Position numbers and translations under genes: made by a program. The notes under the pieces are model-generated. The model made no database searches and had not been told where the DNA came from. It saw nothing but the letters and a program-made list of their open reading frames with translations. Below, one piece after another: positions 13,241-20,523 of a stretch of 22,140 bases of DNA. How positions within the stretch are numbered: the first letter of the stretch is position 1; each line of letters opens with the position of its first letter. The DNA is from a virus, in IMG/VR virus record IMGVR_UViG_3300027800_000211, positions 1 to 22,140 of that record; one strand, written 5' to 3'.

Positions 13241-14143
13241 ATGGCAGACGCGTTCAAACCCACCAGGACGATTCGGCAGTTCGCTGAAATCCTGTACCCG
13301 CGCGATGCTGAGGCCCCGATCCTGGATCAACCGATCCGCGCCGCTCTGCGCCAATGGATGATCGAGCTGGATGCGGCGGACGAGCTGGCGGCGGTGGGGA
13401 TCAAGGCGCGCCGCACGGCGCTGATGTTTGGGCCGCCTGGATGCGGCAAGACGACGATGGCGCATCATCTGGCCGCCCGCCGAGGATTGCCCTTGATCGT
13501 GGTCAACATGGCGTCGTTGCAAAGCAAGTATGTCGGCGAAACCGGCCAGAACGTAAACGCGCTCTTCGACGATGTGATCGCTCAGGCTGATAGTTGCATC
13601 CTGTTCCTGGACGAATTTGACAGCATCGCGGCTAAGCGCACCGACGTAACCCATTCGACGGACGCCAACCGAAACAGCGTTGTCATCGCGCTGCTTCAGA
13701 TGATCGACGCCTTTCCCGGAACGTTGCTGGCTGCCACCAACCAGGGAGACGGGATTGATCCGGCGATCTGGCGGCGCTTCGGTATGCACCTACAAATCCG
13801 CGAACCGGACGACGAATGCCGCTACGCGATCCTGACGCGCTACCTGAAGCCCTACATCCTGCCTGACGAGGCCATGGATGAGCTTTGCGACGCGACGGCG
13901 GGAGCCTATCCGGCCCTGCTGCGGCAGTTGATGGAGGGGATCAAGCGGGACCTCGTCATCAGCCCGAAGATTCCTCAGGCGACGGACGTTGCGTCGGTGA
14001 TGAGCCGGGCGATTGCGTCGGTGCGGCCTCATTCGGAAAGCACGCTGCCACCGCTGTGGGGAGATGCCGCCGCGCTGGCCCGCATCAAGAAGATCGCATG
14101 GCCGCCGACGCGCAGCGACGCCAATGACCAGGGGGGGCGCTGA
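13241..14143 (+). CDS. AAA+ ATPase
   Basis: The 300-residue product holds one AAA+ module: Walker A GPPGCGKT (64-71), an aromatic pore-loop-like SKYVGET (95-101), Walker B ILFLDEFD (120-127), sensor 1 ATNQ (165-168) and arginine-finger candidates Arg178-Arg179, followed by a helical lid. The pore-loop type points to a ring that threads protein or DNA, like the classical katanin/FtsH clade, rather than to a DnaC-like loader. The start has a good GGAGAGGG site. It lies in the replication block, between the GapR fusion and the initiator, so it may remodel the replication complex; this is inference from position. Confidence 0.85.
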   Translation: MADAFKPTRTIRQFAEILYPRDAEAPILDQPIRAALRQWMIELDAADELAAVGIKARRTALMFGPPGCGKTTMAHHLAARRGLPLIVVNMASLQSKYVGETGQNVNALFDDVIAQADSCILFLDEFDSIAAKRTDVTHSTDANRNSVVIALLQMIDAFPGTLLAATNQGDGIDPAIWRRFGMHLQIREPDDECRYAILTRYLKPYILPDEAMDELCDATAGAYPALLRQLMEGIKRDLVISPKIPQATDVASVMSRAIASVRPHSESTLPPLWGDAAALARIKKIAWPPTRSDANDQGGR

Positions 14144-14145
14144 CA

Positions 14146-14388
14146 ATGCAAACGAGCGCATATCGTCGTTTGGCGCTGGCGGGACTTCGCCTGACCAAGC
14201 GCGCCGGTCTCATCCTGTTTTGGTCGTGCTGCGGGATCTTCGCGTTCGTTGCGTGGATGTCCTGGAGTGACGGGGCGCAGATCGGTTCCGCCATTTTCGC
14301 GGGCGCGCTGCTCATCGCCGACGCTCTGCCGGGCATGGTCGTCATCGTCATCGTCAACGGCAAGACGTTGCCCAACCGGGAGGGATGA
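14146..14388 (+). CDS. small membrane protein, two predicted spans
   Basis: The 80-residue product has a basic N-terminus and two hydrophobic segments, about 21-40 (GLILFWSCCGIFAFVAWMSW) and 48-70 (SAIFAGALLIADALPGMVVI). This suggests an inner-membrane hairpin. It starts 2 bp after the AAA+ gene. I recognise no family; it could be a superinfection-exclusion or holin-type protein, but the position inside the replication block does not support lysis. Confidence 0.5.
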   Translation: MQTSAYRRLALAGLRLTKRAGLILFWSCCGIFAFVAWMSWSDGAQIGSAIFAGALLIADALPGMVVIVIVNGKTLPNREG

Positions 14389-14390
14389 CC

Positions 14391-14594
14391 ATGCCGCAAG
14401 CTTCTGCTGAGACGGTTCTGAGAGCCGCCCAGCCCATTCTGGACCTGATCGAGCGGATGGAGGCGGGATGGCATCGGACGCCGTCCTGCCCCCGTTTCCC
14501 GCGCCGGGCGGCGGTGACGCTGCTGTCCACCGGCGGGGTTACCACCGAAACCGCAAAGGCATGGCGGGCCTACAAGGCCGCGCAGGGGGTGTGA
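14391..14594 (+). CDS. small hypothetical protein, 67 residues
   Basis: The ATG at 14391 has GGGAGGG (14378-14384) at a proper 6-bp distance, whereas the in-frame ATG at 14385 touches that sequence; the later start is therefore preferred. The N-terminal helix (SAETVLRAAQPILDLIERME) is followed by a basic region with SCPRFPRRAAVTLLSTGG. No family is recognised. It lies immediately upstream of the replication initiator. Confidence 0.5.
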   Translation: MPQASAETVLRAAQPILDLIERMEAGWHRTPSCPRFPRRAAVTLLSTGGVTTETAKAWRAYKAAQGV

Positions 14595-14595
14595 C

Positions 14596-15666
14596 ATGGC
14601 CTATGGCGCTCTGGATGATATGATTTGGCTGTCGTCGCTGCGCAGCACGCCCAAGCTGGTGCTGTTGCGCTGCGCCTGCTATGCCCAGCGTGACGGCAGC
14701 GGCGTCTTTCCGTCCGTCCCGGCGCTGGCCTCGGCCTGCTCGGCGACGCTGCCCACGATCCGCAGCGCCATCGCCGATCTGGTCGCCCTGGGCGTGCTGG
14801 TTCTGGTCGCGAAGGAAGACCCCGTGACGCATCGGCCCCGTGAATACCGGATCGATCTGGATCGTCTGGAGGCGATGATTCCCCCCGCAAATCGCTTGCC
14901 CCACCCCCGCAAGGAATTTGCCCCATCCCCGCAAAATTCTTGCCCCACTCCCCCGCAAGAAATTTGCCCCATCCCCGCAAACGGTTTGCGGGGGGAGGGG
15001 AATGTCGTCGCCTTCCCCCCGCAAAATTCTTTCCCCATCCCCGCAAATAATTTGCCCCATCCCCGCAAAAATTTTGCGGCTGAAGAGCTTAAAGAAGAAA
15101 AGCTAAAAGCTAAGCTTGAGCTTAAAGCTGATGGGATGGAAGGAACGGGCGCATCGCTGACCAGCGTGTCGGCGATCATCGCGGCGTTTGAGGAAGCGCG
15201 GGTGGTGGCGTTCGGGGAGGGGGCCCGCCGAACCCGTCCCGCCGCGACCGACGAGGCGGTTGCGGCTGAGCTGATCGAGGCCGGGGCCGACCTGCACCTG
15301 TGCGAACATGCGTTCCTGACGGCCCAGCAGCGTTTGGCCGACACCGGCAAGCCGCCCATCGACGCGCTGAAATGGTTTTCAAACCGGATCAAGGAGTTGG
15401 TCTCCGCGCAGGCTGCCGGGTACCCGGACGTTCGGCTGACCGCCGGGGGGCGGGCGACGGTTTCCGTGGCCGCTGCGCCCGCCGCCCCGGAGCCGCAATT
15501 CGGACGGAGTTCACCGGCTGCCCGGCAGGTCTGGCGGATGCGGTTGGGCGGCTTTGCGAAATCGAAAACGTGGCTCCCGTCCTGGGGTTCGCCGCCCAAC
15601 GAGCGCGGTTGTGAGGCTCCTTCCGACCTGATCGCCGAAATCCTGCCTGAACCCGCGCTGCTGTGA
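14596..15666 (+). CDS. lambda-O-like replication initiator
   Basis: The 356-residue product has a winged helix-turn-helix at about residues 5-90, with KLVLLRCACYAQRDGSGVFP and SVPALASACSATLPTIRSAI, as in phage O-type and primosomal N-terminal domains. Residues 96-162 are an unusual low-complexity Pro/Asn/Arg/Lys stretch (PHPRKEFAPSPQNSCP), dictated by DNA iterons in the gene. A charged helix (LKEEKLKAKLELK) and a C-terminal domain from about 178 follow, ending with an aromatic patch around KTWLPSWGSPP. By analogy with lambda O it would bind the iterons inside its own gene and recruit host helicase. No phage DnaB or DnaC homologue is seen in the window. The initiator role is inferred from domain plus iterons. 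Confidence 0.7.
   Translation: MAYGALDDMIWLSSLRSTPKLVLLRCACYAQRDGSGVFPSVPALASACSATLPTIRSAIADLVALGVLVLVAKEDPVTHRPREYRIDLDRLEAMIPPANRLPHPRKEFAPSPQNSCPTPPQEICPIPANGLRGEGNVVAFPPQNSFPIPANNLPHPRKNFAAEELKEEKLKAKLELKADGMEGTGASLTSVSAIIAAFEEARVVAFGEGARRTRPAATDEAVAAELIEAGADLHLCEHAFLTAQQRLADTGKPPIDALKWFSNRIKELVSAQAAGYPDVRLTAGGRATVSVAAAPAAPEPQFGRSSPAARQVWRMRLGGFAKSKTWLPSWGSPPNERGCEAPSDLIAEILPEPALL
14883..15079. repeat. eight palindromic iterons: probable replication origin
   Basis: Eight copies of CCCCGCAA-N4/5-(T)TTGCCCC start at 14883, 14905, 14927, 14951, 14973, 15017, 15039 and 15061. Spacings are 22, 22, 24, 22, 44, 22 and 22 bp, so one unit is missing in the 44-bp step. Copy 5 (14973-14993) is a perfect 21-bp palindrome and copy 8 holds a perfect 17-bp palindrome (15063-15079). 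A 22-bp period moves one base per copy against the codons, so the repeats are kept at DNA level, not for the peptide. The initiator gene contains them, as lambda O contains its origin. Confidence 0.8.
15081..15130. other. A+T-rich stretch next to the iterons (candidate unwinding element)
   Basis: Of these 50 bases 32 are A or T, in strong contrast to the GC-rich surroundings. The stretch follows the last iteron at once and contains GAGCTTAAAG twice (15085-15094 and 15118-15127) and several AAGCT units. Its place matches the A+T-rich unwinding region beside the lambda O iterons. Confidence 0.6.
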
Positions 15667-15674
15667 GACGACCG

Positions 15675-16664
15675 ATGAAACACGCCGTTCAGACCGTCCG
15701 CGTTCTGCCAGTTCCCGACGCCCCCGCCATGCTGTCGGTGACGCTGACCGTTGCGGTTTCAGCGACCCGCCGCGCCGATCTGCCGGATGTCTTCACGGCT
15801 GAACTGGAGCAGGGCGGTCGCGTCGTGACCCGCCGCCATTTTCGGGAAGGGAGCGAAGGGCCGGAGGACGTCACCGATCTGGTTGCCGAAATCCTGCTGG
15901 AGCGCGCCCGCCGCCGGGTTGACGGCGAGCGTGGTCGGCAAGCGGAGCAGGTGGCGCGCGTCGGCGCTGTGTCGCCGGAGCGTCATCGCCGTGACGTGGT
16001 GGTCGAGGGAACCATGCGCGCTGGTCAGTCCAGGGCGCGGGCATTGACGGCCTTGGCCACGCTCAACGGGCGTGGGCTGCTGACCATGCGGCAGTTCGAG
16101 GCGGGCGACCGATTGGGGCAGGACGCGAAGGTGGTTGCGGGCGCGCGTGACGCCAGCGACGATGAGGACGTGGGGGGCGGAGGAGGAAGCGGCCTGACGG
16201 TGGATGGCGGGCGGTCGTGGGAGGATTTCGCCGTCGCTGCCGCGATGCGGATGGATGCGGCGCGGCGGGCTTGCCAGGACGCCGGAGCGTTCGACGGCGC
16301 GTCCGTGTGGGGTATGGTCGAGGCGGTGGTCTTGCGCGAGGCGACCTTGACCCAAGCCGCCGGAGGTACGGCGCGGTCGGTGCAGCGTCGCGCCAAAGCG
16401 GCGTTGCGGGTGGGGCTGGAGGCGGTTGGCGATGTCTATGGCTTGCGGCCTGACGTGACAACCACGCAGGTGCTGGCCGATGGAATGCCGGTCCCGCTGG
16501 TGTTTTGCGAGGATCGCGACGGCTTGGACCGGAACGAGGCGTTGCGCGCGCAATTCCGAGCGGTGTCTTTGGGTGGTCGGCGGTGGCGCGCGGTCGCGGA
16601 CACGATGAGCGAATTGTACGCGGCGGCGCGGGTGGAGTTGCGCAGCCGCGCAAATACCGCTTGA
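15675..16664 (+). CDS. DUF6456-like phage protein, candidate late regulator
   Basis: The 329-residue product has a beta-rich N-terminal part (MLSVTLTVAVSATRR region). A central region follows, with RARALTALATLNGRGLLTMR and FEAGDRLGQDAK, then a Gly-rich linker. The C-terminal helical part resembles the DUF6456 style: SVWGMVEAVVLREATLTQAA, then RSVQRRAKAALRVGLEAVGD. This has the look of a sigma-like or helix-turn-helix region. It is the last gene before a promoter and terminator that precede the lysis and head genes, the position of antiterminator Q in lambda. A GTG at 15663 is the alternative start. The domain likeness is by eye; the late-regulator role rests on position. Confidence 0.55.
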   Translation: MKHAVQTVRVLPVPDAPAMLSVTLTVAVSATRRADLPDVFTAELEQGGRVVTRRHFREGSEGPEDVTDLVAEILLERARRRVDGERGRQAEQVARVGAVSPERHRRDVVVEGTMRAGQSRARALTALATLNGRGLLTMRQFEAGDRLGQDAKVVAGARDASDDEDVGGGGGSGLTVDGGRSWEDFAVAAAMRMDAARRACQDAGAFDGASVWGMVEAVVLREATLTQAAGGTARSVQRRAKAALRVGLEAVGDVYGLRPDVTTTQVLADGMPVPLVFCEDRDGLDRNEALRAQFRAVSLGGRRWRAVADTMSELYAAARVELRSRANTA

Positions 16665-16709
16665 CCCGTGAATATGACATCGTTACTTTTCTGATACGGT
16701 GTGTATAGA
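16662..16709 (+). promoter_or_regulatory. promoter-like sequence before the late genes
   Basis: TTGACC (16662-16667) lies 17 bp before TACTTT (16685-16690), and a better -10 box, TATAGA, preceded by TGTG, lies at 16704-16709. The region is A+T-rich relative to its surroundings. Either box would start RNA only a short distance ahead of the terminator at 16726-16760. It is a candidate late promoter; the exact boxes are uncertain. Confidence 0.4.
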
Positions 16710-16725
16710 CACGACCGAAGAGAAT

Positions 16726-16760
16726 AAACCCCGTCCCATATTCATGGCGACGGGGTTTTT
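16726..16760 (+). terminator. intrinsic terminator upstream of the late genes
   Basis: AAACCCCGTC (16726-16735) pairs perfectly with GACGGGGTTT (16749-16758) around a 13-nt loop and is followed by further T residues to 16760. It is the clearest rho-independent terminator in the window. It would stop early transcripts and any short RNA from the promoter just upstream. Confidence 0.85.
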
Positions 16761-16780
16761 CGTATTCAGGGTTCCCTCTC

Positions 16781-17011
16781 ATGCCCTTGCGCGACCGCCC
16801 ACAAGCCTACGCCCGAACGGTGGACGGCAAGGTGGAGCTGGTCATCTGGCGGCGTGGTCGCCGCTTCGTCCTGCCCATCCTGCTCGATGATCCTCTGGGT
16901 CTTGCCTGTGACCTCGTTGAAGCCTATCGCGAAGCCATCGCCGGTCAGCCTGATCCGGTGCGCCCCTACGCTCGCGCCGCTGGCGCGCACCCCACACGTT
17001 CCGAGGACTGA
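16781..17011 (+). CDS. small hypothetical protein, 76 residues
   Basis: This is the first gene after the terminator. The N-terminal half is strand-like (DGKVELVIWRRGRRFVLPIL), the second half a helix (LGLACDLVEAYREAIAGQ) and a Pro/Ala/Arg tail. There is no membrane segment. No family is recognised. The ribosome binding site is weak. It is followed 3 bp later by a holin-like gene, so it may belong to the lysis or late operon. Confidence 0.5.
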   Translation: MPLRDRPQAYARTVDGKVELVIWRRGRRFVLPILLDDPLGLACDLVEAYREAIAGQPDPVRPYARAAGAHPTRSED

Positions 17012-17014
17012 CCC

Positions 17015-17344
17015 ATGGCCGCTGATCCCAACCCCGATCTGATCCAGGCGGCCAAGCCGCTGCTGCCGTCCCTGCTTGGGGTTGTCTTCGGCATGTTCGC
17101 GCGGTGGTCCCGCGAGGCCAAGGCGGGCCGGGTCAAGTCGTTCCGCCGCATGATGCTGCTGGACCTACCGACGCTTGGCGCGCTGACGCTCGCCGCTGGG
17201 TCAGTCGCGCAGCGGATGGACGCCGACCCGCTCACGACGGCGGGAATTGGCTGCGCCGCCGGGTACGTGGGCATTGAGGTCCTCAACGCATTTGTGTCGT
17301 GGCGGCTCAAGGGCGTGGCTGCGCCGACGCAGGGACGGGGTTGA
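17015..17344 (+). CDS. holin-like membrane protein
   Basis: The 109-residue product has three hydrophobic segments: about 20-31 (LLPSLLGVVFGMFARW region), 49-64 (LDLPTLGALTLAAGSV) and 76-94 (AGIGCAAGYVGIEVLNAFV). A basic patch (REAKAGRVKSFRRM) lies between the first two and the C-terminus is charged. Size and layout resemble LydA-type phage holins, which open the inner membrane for lysis. Its place just after the late terminator fits a lysis gene. No endolysin or spanin gene is next to it, which weakens the call. Confidence 0.5.
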   Translation: MAADPNPDLIQAAKPLLPSLLGVVFGMFARWSREAKAGRVKSFRRMMLLDLPTLGALTLAAGSVAQRMDADPLTTAGIGCAAGYVGIEVLNAFVSWRLKGVAAPTQGRG

Positions 17345-17346
17345 CC

Positions 17347-17631
17347 ATGGCCATCCAGCCCCCGTCTCGGAGCATCGCCGACGCGGCTGCCGTCACAGAA
17401 TCAACCGCCCGCGCCATCGCCAAGCGGACCCTTCGCGCATCGATCTTCGGCGATCCGGCTCGCAACGCCGCCTGCAACGCGGCCATTGCCGAGGCGGGCG
17501 TTGATGATCCCGTTCCGCTCTACAGCGAGGCGGAGATCGCCCGGCATGTCGAGATGTCCTGGCCGCTCGTCGCTCGGATGATTGAGGCCAGGGAGATCGC
17601 GGCGGATGGTGAGGTGGGGTTCGGGCGATGA
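17347..17631 (+). CDS. hypothetical protein with helix-turn-helix-like end
   Basis: The 94-residue product starts 2 bp after the holin-like gene. Two helical parts are visible: IADAAAVTESTARAIAKRT near the N-terminus and SEAEIARHVEMSWPLVARMI near the C-terminus, each resembling a helix-turn-helix. It may bind DNA. The family is not recognised. It overlaps the next small gene by 4 bp. Confidence 0.5.
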   Translation: MAIQPPSRSIADAAAVTESTARAIAKRTLRASIFGDPARNAACNAAIAEAGVDDPVPLYSEAEIARHVEMSWPLVARMIEAREIAADGEVGFGR

Positions 17632-17807
17632 CCGATCCTCGCAAGGAAAAGACACTGGGCGAGGCGGCGCAGAACCCCGATGGCACCTTCAATGGCGCCC
17701 GCGCGCTGTCCTGGCTGTCGGAGGCGCTGAACCCCGGCAAGGGCGCGTCGCGGGAGGAGGTTCAGAAAGCCTTCGACCAGATGCGGGCCAAGAAGGCCGG
17801 GCACTGA
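17628..17807 (+). CDS. small hypothetical protein, 59 residues
   Basis: This short gene starts in an ATGA overlap with the previous stop and ends in a TGATG overlap with the HNH gene. The product begins MTDPRKEKTLGEAAQNPDGT and ends in the helix SREEVQKAFDQMRAKKAGH. It is charged and probably soluble. Tight coupling on both sides is the main support; no family is recognised. Confidence 0.5.
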   Translation: MTDPRKEKTLGEAAQNPDGTFNGARALSWLSEALNPGKGASREEVQKAFDQMRAKKAGH

Positions 17808-18109
17808 TGCCGTGCCGTCCGCCCGTGTTTCGTCCGAAGGGGTGGAGTCCAGCCCCCGCCAAGCGCCCGCAGGTTCAGGACCCCTACTACGGCTCCAGCG
17901 AATGGAAGCGGCTGCGCGCCGCGTGCTGGAAGCGGGACGGCTACCGCTGCACCGCCGAGCACTGCACCACACCGGATCGAGGGCATGGTGGAAGGCTCAT
18001 CGCCGACCACATCGTGCCACGTCGCGAAGGTGGGGCTGATGCTCTCGCGAACCTGCGAACCCTTTGTCCCACCTGCGATAATCGGCGTCACGGCAGGCGC
18101 GGGGGATAG
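17807..18109 (+). CDS. HNH endonuclease
   Basis: The 100-residue product has the HNH layout: SSEWKRLRAACWKRDGYRCT, then IADHIVPRREGGADALANLR with catalytic His68 and Asn82, and the zinc-binding pairs Cys48/Cys53 and Cys87/Cys90 before DNRRHGRR. HNH proteins next to terminase are known in HK97-type phages, where they nick DNA and are needed with terminase for cleavage at the packaging site. Here the terminase small subunit gene follows after a 96-bp gap. Identity and context agree well. Confidence 0.88.
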   Translation: MPCRPPVFRPKGWSPAPAKRPQVQDPYYGSSEWKRLRAACWKRDGYRCTAEHCTTPDRGHGGRLIADHIVPRREGGADALANLRTLCPTCDNRRHGRRGG

Positions 18110-18205
18110 GGGGGGGCAATCCCCGCAAGGGGTTAGGGCGTCCACCGGCTGGGAGTAAAATTCCTGCGCGTGCAAAATGAAAACAAAAGGGTCCGGAGGC
18201 TGAAA
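18110..18205. other. gap between HNH and terminase genes, candidate cos region
   Basis: This gap holds G runs followed by CCCC-GCAA-GGGG (18121-18132), a stem with a GNRA-type tetraloop, then an A-rich stretch and the GGAGG site of the small terminase gene. In many HK97-type phages with an HNH-terminase pair the cohesive-end site lies here. No cut site can be read from the sequence alone. The half-motif CCCCGCAA is shared with the iterons, probably by chance. Confidence 0.3.
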
Positions 18206-18712
18206 ATGGCAGGACGCCCCCCCAAACCGACGCACCTCAAGCTCGTGACCGGCACGGCGCAGAAATGCCGGACCAATAAGCGGGAGCCGAAGCCGCAACG
18301 CGCCATGCCGTCGCCGCCGACTGATCTGACGGACAAGGCGAAAACCACCTGGGGCGCTGTTTCGGTGATCTTGGATGGCATGGGCGTGCTGACCGAGGCG
18401 GATGGATTTGCGCTGACCGGGCTGTGTGAGGCCTACGCCGACCTAATGGCCGCACGCGCCTCGCTGGCCCGACCGCTGACCATGGAAGCAGAAACTGGCG
18501 CCATCGTCTTCGCCGAAGCGGGCGAGCGGTATTACTGGACAATGGGCAAGGGCGGCCCGATGCGTCGCGCCCGGCCCGAGATCGCGGACATCGCCGACGC
18601 CGACCGCCGGTTCGCCGGGTGGCTGGCGAAGTTCGGTCTCACGCCAGCGGATCGGACTCGAGTGGCAGGGAAACTGCCGGGCGATGTCAACGCCTTTGCT
18701 GAGTTGGGTTGA
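18206..18712 (+). CDS. terS: terminase small subunit, P27 family
   Basis: The 168-residue product begins MAGRPPKPTHLKLVTGT, typical of P27-type small terminases, and continues with a helical core (LTGLCEAYADLMAARASLAR) and ADRRFAGWLAKFGLTPADRT, where the family carries a conserved helix. It recognises phage DNA and regulates the large subunit. ATG 18206 is chosen over GTG 18170 because GGAGG (18195-18199) sits 6 bp upstream and the product then starts at the family's usual first residues. Its stop overlaps the large-subunit start. Confidence 0.88.
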   Translation: MAGRPPKPTHLKLVTGTAQKCRTNKREPKPQRAMPSPPTDLTDKAKTTWGAVSVILDGMGVLTEADGFALTGLCEAYADLMAARASLARPLTMEAETGAIVFAEAGERYYWTMGKGGPMRRARPEIADIADADRRFAGWLAKFGLTPADRTRVAGKLPGDVNAFAELG

Positions 18713-20511
18713 TGCCGAGAGCGCCGCGTCAACATCAGCCGGGCGTCCGCAAGGCGCGGGGTGCGGTTGGCGGCGGCAAGCCCCTCGGTCCGGTCGCGCA
18801 CCCGCATGTCGAATTGGCCGAACGCTACATCGACGACGTGCTGGTCGGCGCCATCCCGGCCTGCAAATGGGTCAAGCTGGCGTGTCAGCGGCACCGGGAC
18901 GACCTGCGGTCTGGCGGCACCGCAGGCTGGCCGTACAGATTTGACCCGGCCAAGGCCGAAAAAGTCTGCAAGTTCATCGAACTGCTGCCCCACACCAAGG
19001 GAAAGTGGGCGCGCAAGGATCCGCTGAACCCCAATGGTCATCTGATCCGGCTGGAACCCTGGCAGTGTTTCATCCTCTGCGTGGTCTTCGGTTGGGTGCG
19101 AAAGGCGGATGGGTTCCGGCGCTTTCGGCAGGTCTACATCGAGGTGCCGCGCAAGAACGGCAAGTCCGCTCTGGTCGCGGGCATCGGCCTCTACATGCTC
19201 TGCGCTGACGGCGAGCAGGGCGCGGAGGTTTACGCGGGCGCCACGTCGGAAAAGCAGGCGTGGGAGGTGTTCGGCCCGGCTCGGAACATGGCGAACGGAC
19301 GACCGGATCTGAAGTCGCACTATGGCGTTGACGTCAACGCCTCGAACATCAGCATCCTCTTGAAGGGGGCGAAGTTCGAGCCGGTCATAGGCAAGCCGGG
19401 CGACGGCGCTTCTCCGTCCTGCTCGATCACGGACGAGTATCACGAGCACGCCACGTCCGAACAGTTTGACACCATGGTGACGGGCATGGGCGCCCGCGAG
19501 CAACCGCTGGCGGTGGTCATCACCACGGCGGGCGACAACATCGCAGGCCCCTGCTACGACATGCGGGACACCGTCAGGAAGGTGTTGGAAAAGGTCGCGA
19601 ACGACAACGAGTTGTTTGGGATCATCTACACCATCGACGAGGACGACAAATGGGATGATCCGGCGGTGATCCGCAAGGCCAACCCGAATTGCGGCGTGTC
19701 GATCAACGAGGAGTTCCTGCTCAACCGTCAGCGTGAGGCGATCAACAGCCCCCGCAATCGGGGGCGCTTCCTGACAAAGCATCTGAACAAGTGGGTGAAC
19801 GCCCGGTCGGCCTATTTCGACATGGCCGCCTGGGACCGATGTGAGGCGCTGGGGCTGAAGCTGGACGACTTCGTTGGCCGACGGGTGGTGCTGGGACTCG
19901 ACCTGTCGAGCAAGATCGACGTCGCCGCCCTCGAAGCCTTGGTTCTGCCAGAGAGTGACGACGAGCCTTATCGGGTTTTCACCTTCCACTACCTGCCCGA
20001 GGACACCGTCCTCCTGCCAGAGAATGAGCATTATCAGGCGTGGGACGCCGAGGGCTGGTTGATCGTCACCGGCGGCAACATCATCGACTACGGAGTCATC
20101 GAGGAGGACATCCTCGATCTCTGCGCGCGGTTTCAGGTCGAGAACATCGCCTACGACCCGCATCAAGCTACGATGCTGGTGACGCGACTCCAGGCCAGGA
20201 ACGCCCCGGTGACTGAGTACCGACCGCTGGTGTTGAATTTCAGCGAGCCGATGAAGGAACTGGACGCCCTGATTCGGGCTGGGAAGCTTCAGCATGCCGG
20301 AGACCCTGGCATGAAGTGGATGATGTCCAACGTCGTGGCGCGGCCCGACAAGAAGGACAACGTCTACCCGACCAAGGAAAAGGATTCGAAGAAGATCGAC
20401 GGCCCCGTCGCCCTCATTTCAGCGATGGGTGTCGCGATGTCCGGTAGCGACGATGTTGGTCCTTCGATCTACCACACCACTGAGCGTTCCGCCGGATTCG
20501 TCGCGATTTAA
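18712..20511 (+). CDS. terL: terminase large subunit
   Basis: The 599-residue packaging motor has an ATPase domain with Walker A VPRKNGKS (145-152) and Walker B CSITDE (237-242), and a nuclease domain beginning LGLDLSSKIDVAAL with metal-binding Asp397, followed by IAYDPHQ. It matches the Terminase_1/HK97 type. It pumps DNA into the prohead with ATP and cuts the concatemer. Length is usual. The start overlaps the small-subunit stop (TGATG). Portal follows after 12 bp, the standard gene order. Confidence 0.95.
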   Translation: MPRAPRQHQPGVRKARGAVGGGKPLGPVAHPHVELAERYIDDVLVGAIPACKWVKLACQRHRDDLRSGGTAGWPYRFDPAKAEKVCKFIELLPHTKGKWARKDPLNPNGHLIRLEPWQCFILCVVFGWVRKADGFRRFRQVYIEVPRKNGKSALVAGIGLYMLCADGEQGAEVYAGATSEKQAWEVFGPARNMANGRPDLKSHYGVDVNASNISILLKGAKFEPVIGKPGDGASPSCSITDEYHEHATSEQFDTMVTGMGAREQPLAVVITTAGDNIAGPCYDMRDTVRKVLEKVANDNELFGIIYTIDEDDKWDDPAVIRKANPNCGVSINEEFLLNRQREAINSPRNRGRFLTKHLNKWVNARSAYFDMAAWDRCEALGLKLDDFVGRRVVLGLDLSSKIDVAALEALVLPESDDEPYRVFTFHYLPEDTVLLPENEHYQAWDAEGWLIVTGGNIIDYGVIEEDILDLCARFQVENIAYDPHQATMLVTRLQARNAPVTEYRPLVLNFSEPMKELDALIRAGKLQHAGDPGMKWMMSNVVARPDKKDNVYPTKEKDSKKIDGPVALISAMGVAMSGSDDVGPSIYHTTERSAGFVAI

Positions 20512-20523
20512 TTTGAGGCCACC

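Noticed and set aside
14883-15079. CRISPR array
   Set aside because: Spacing between units is only about 2 bp, there are no unique spacers, and the repeats lie inside a coding gene; iterons explain them better.
19748-19765. Perfect hairpin GCCCCCG-CAAT-CGGGGGC
   Set aside because: It lies inside the large terminase coding region, has no T tract and encodes ordinary residues; probably incidental in GC-rich DNA.
18532-20295. Long leftward open frame of 587 codons opposite the large terminase gene
   Set aside because: It is a mirror of a clearly identified gene in GC-rich DNA; the product is rich in His, Arg, Gln and Asp with no motif.
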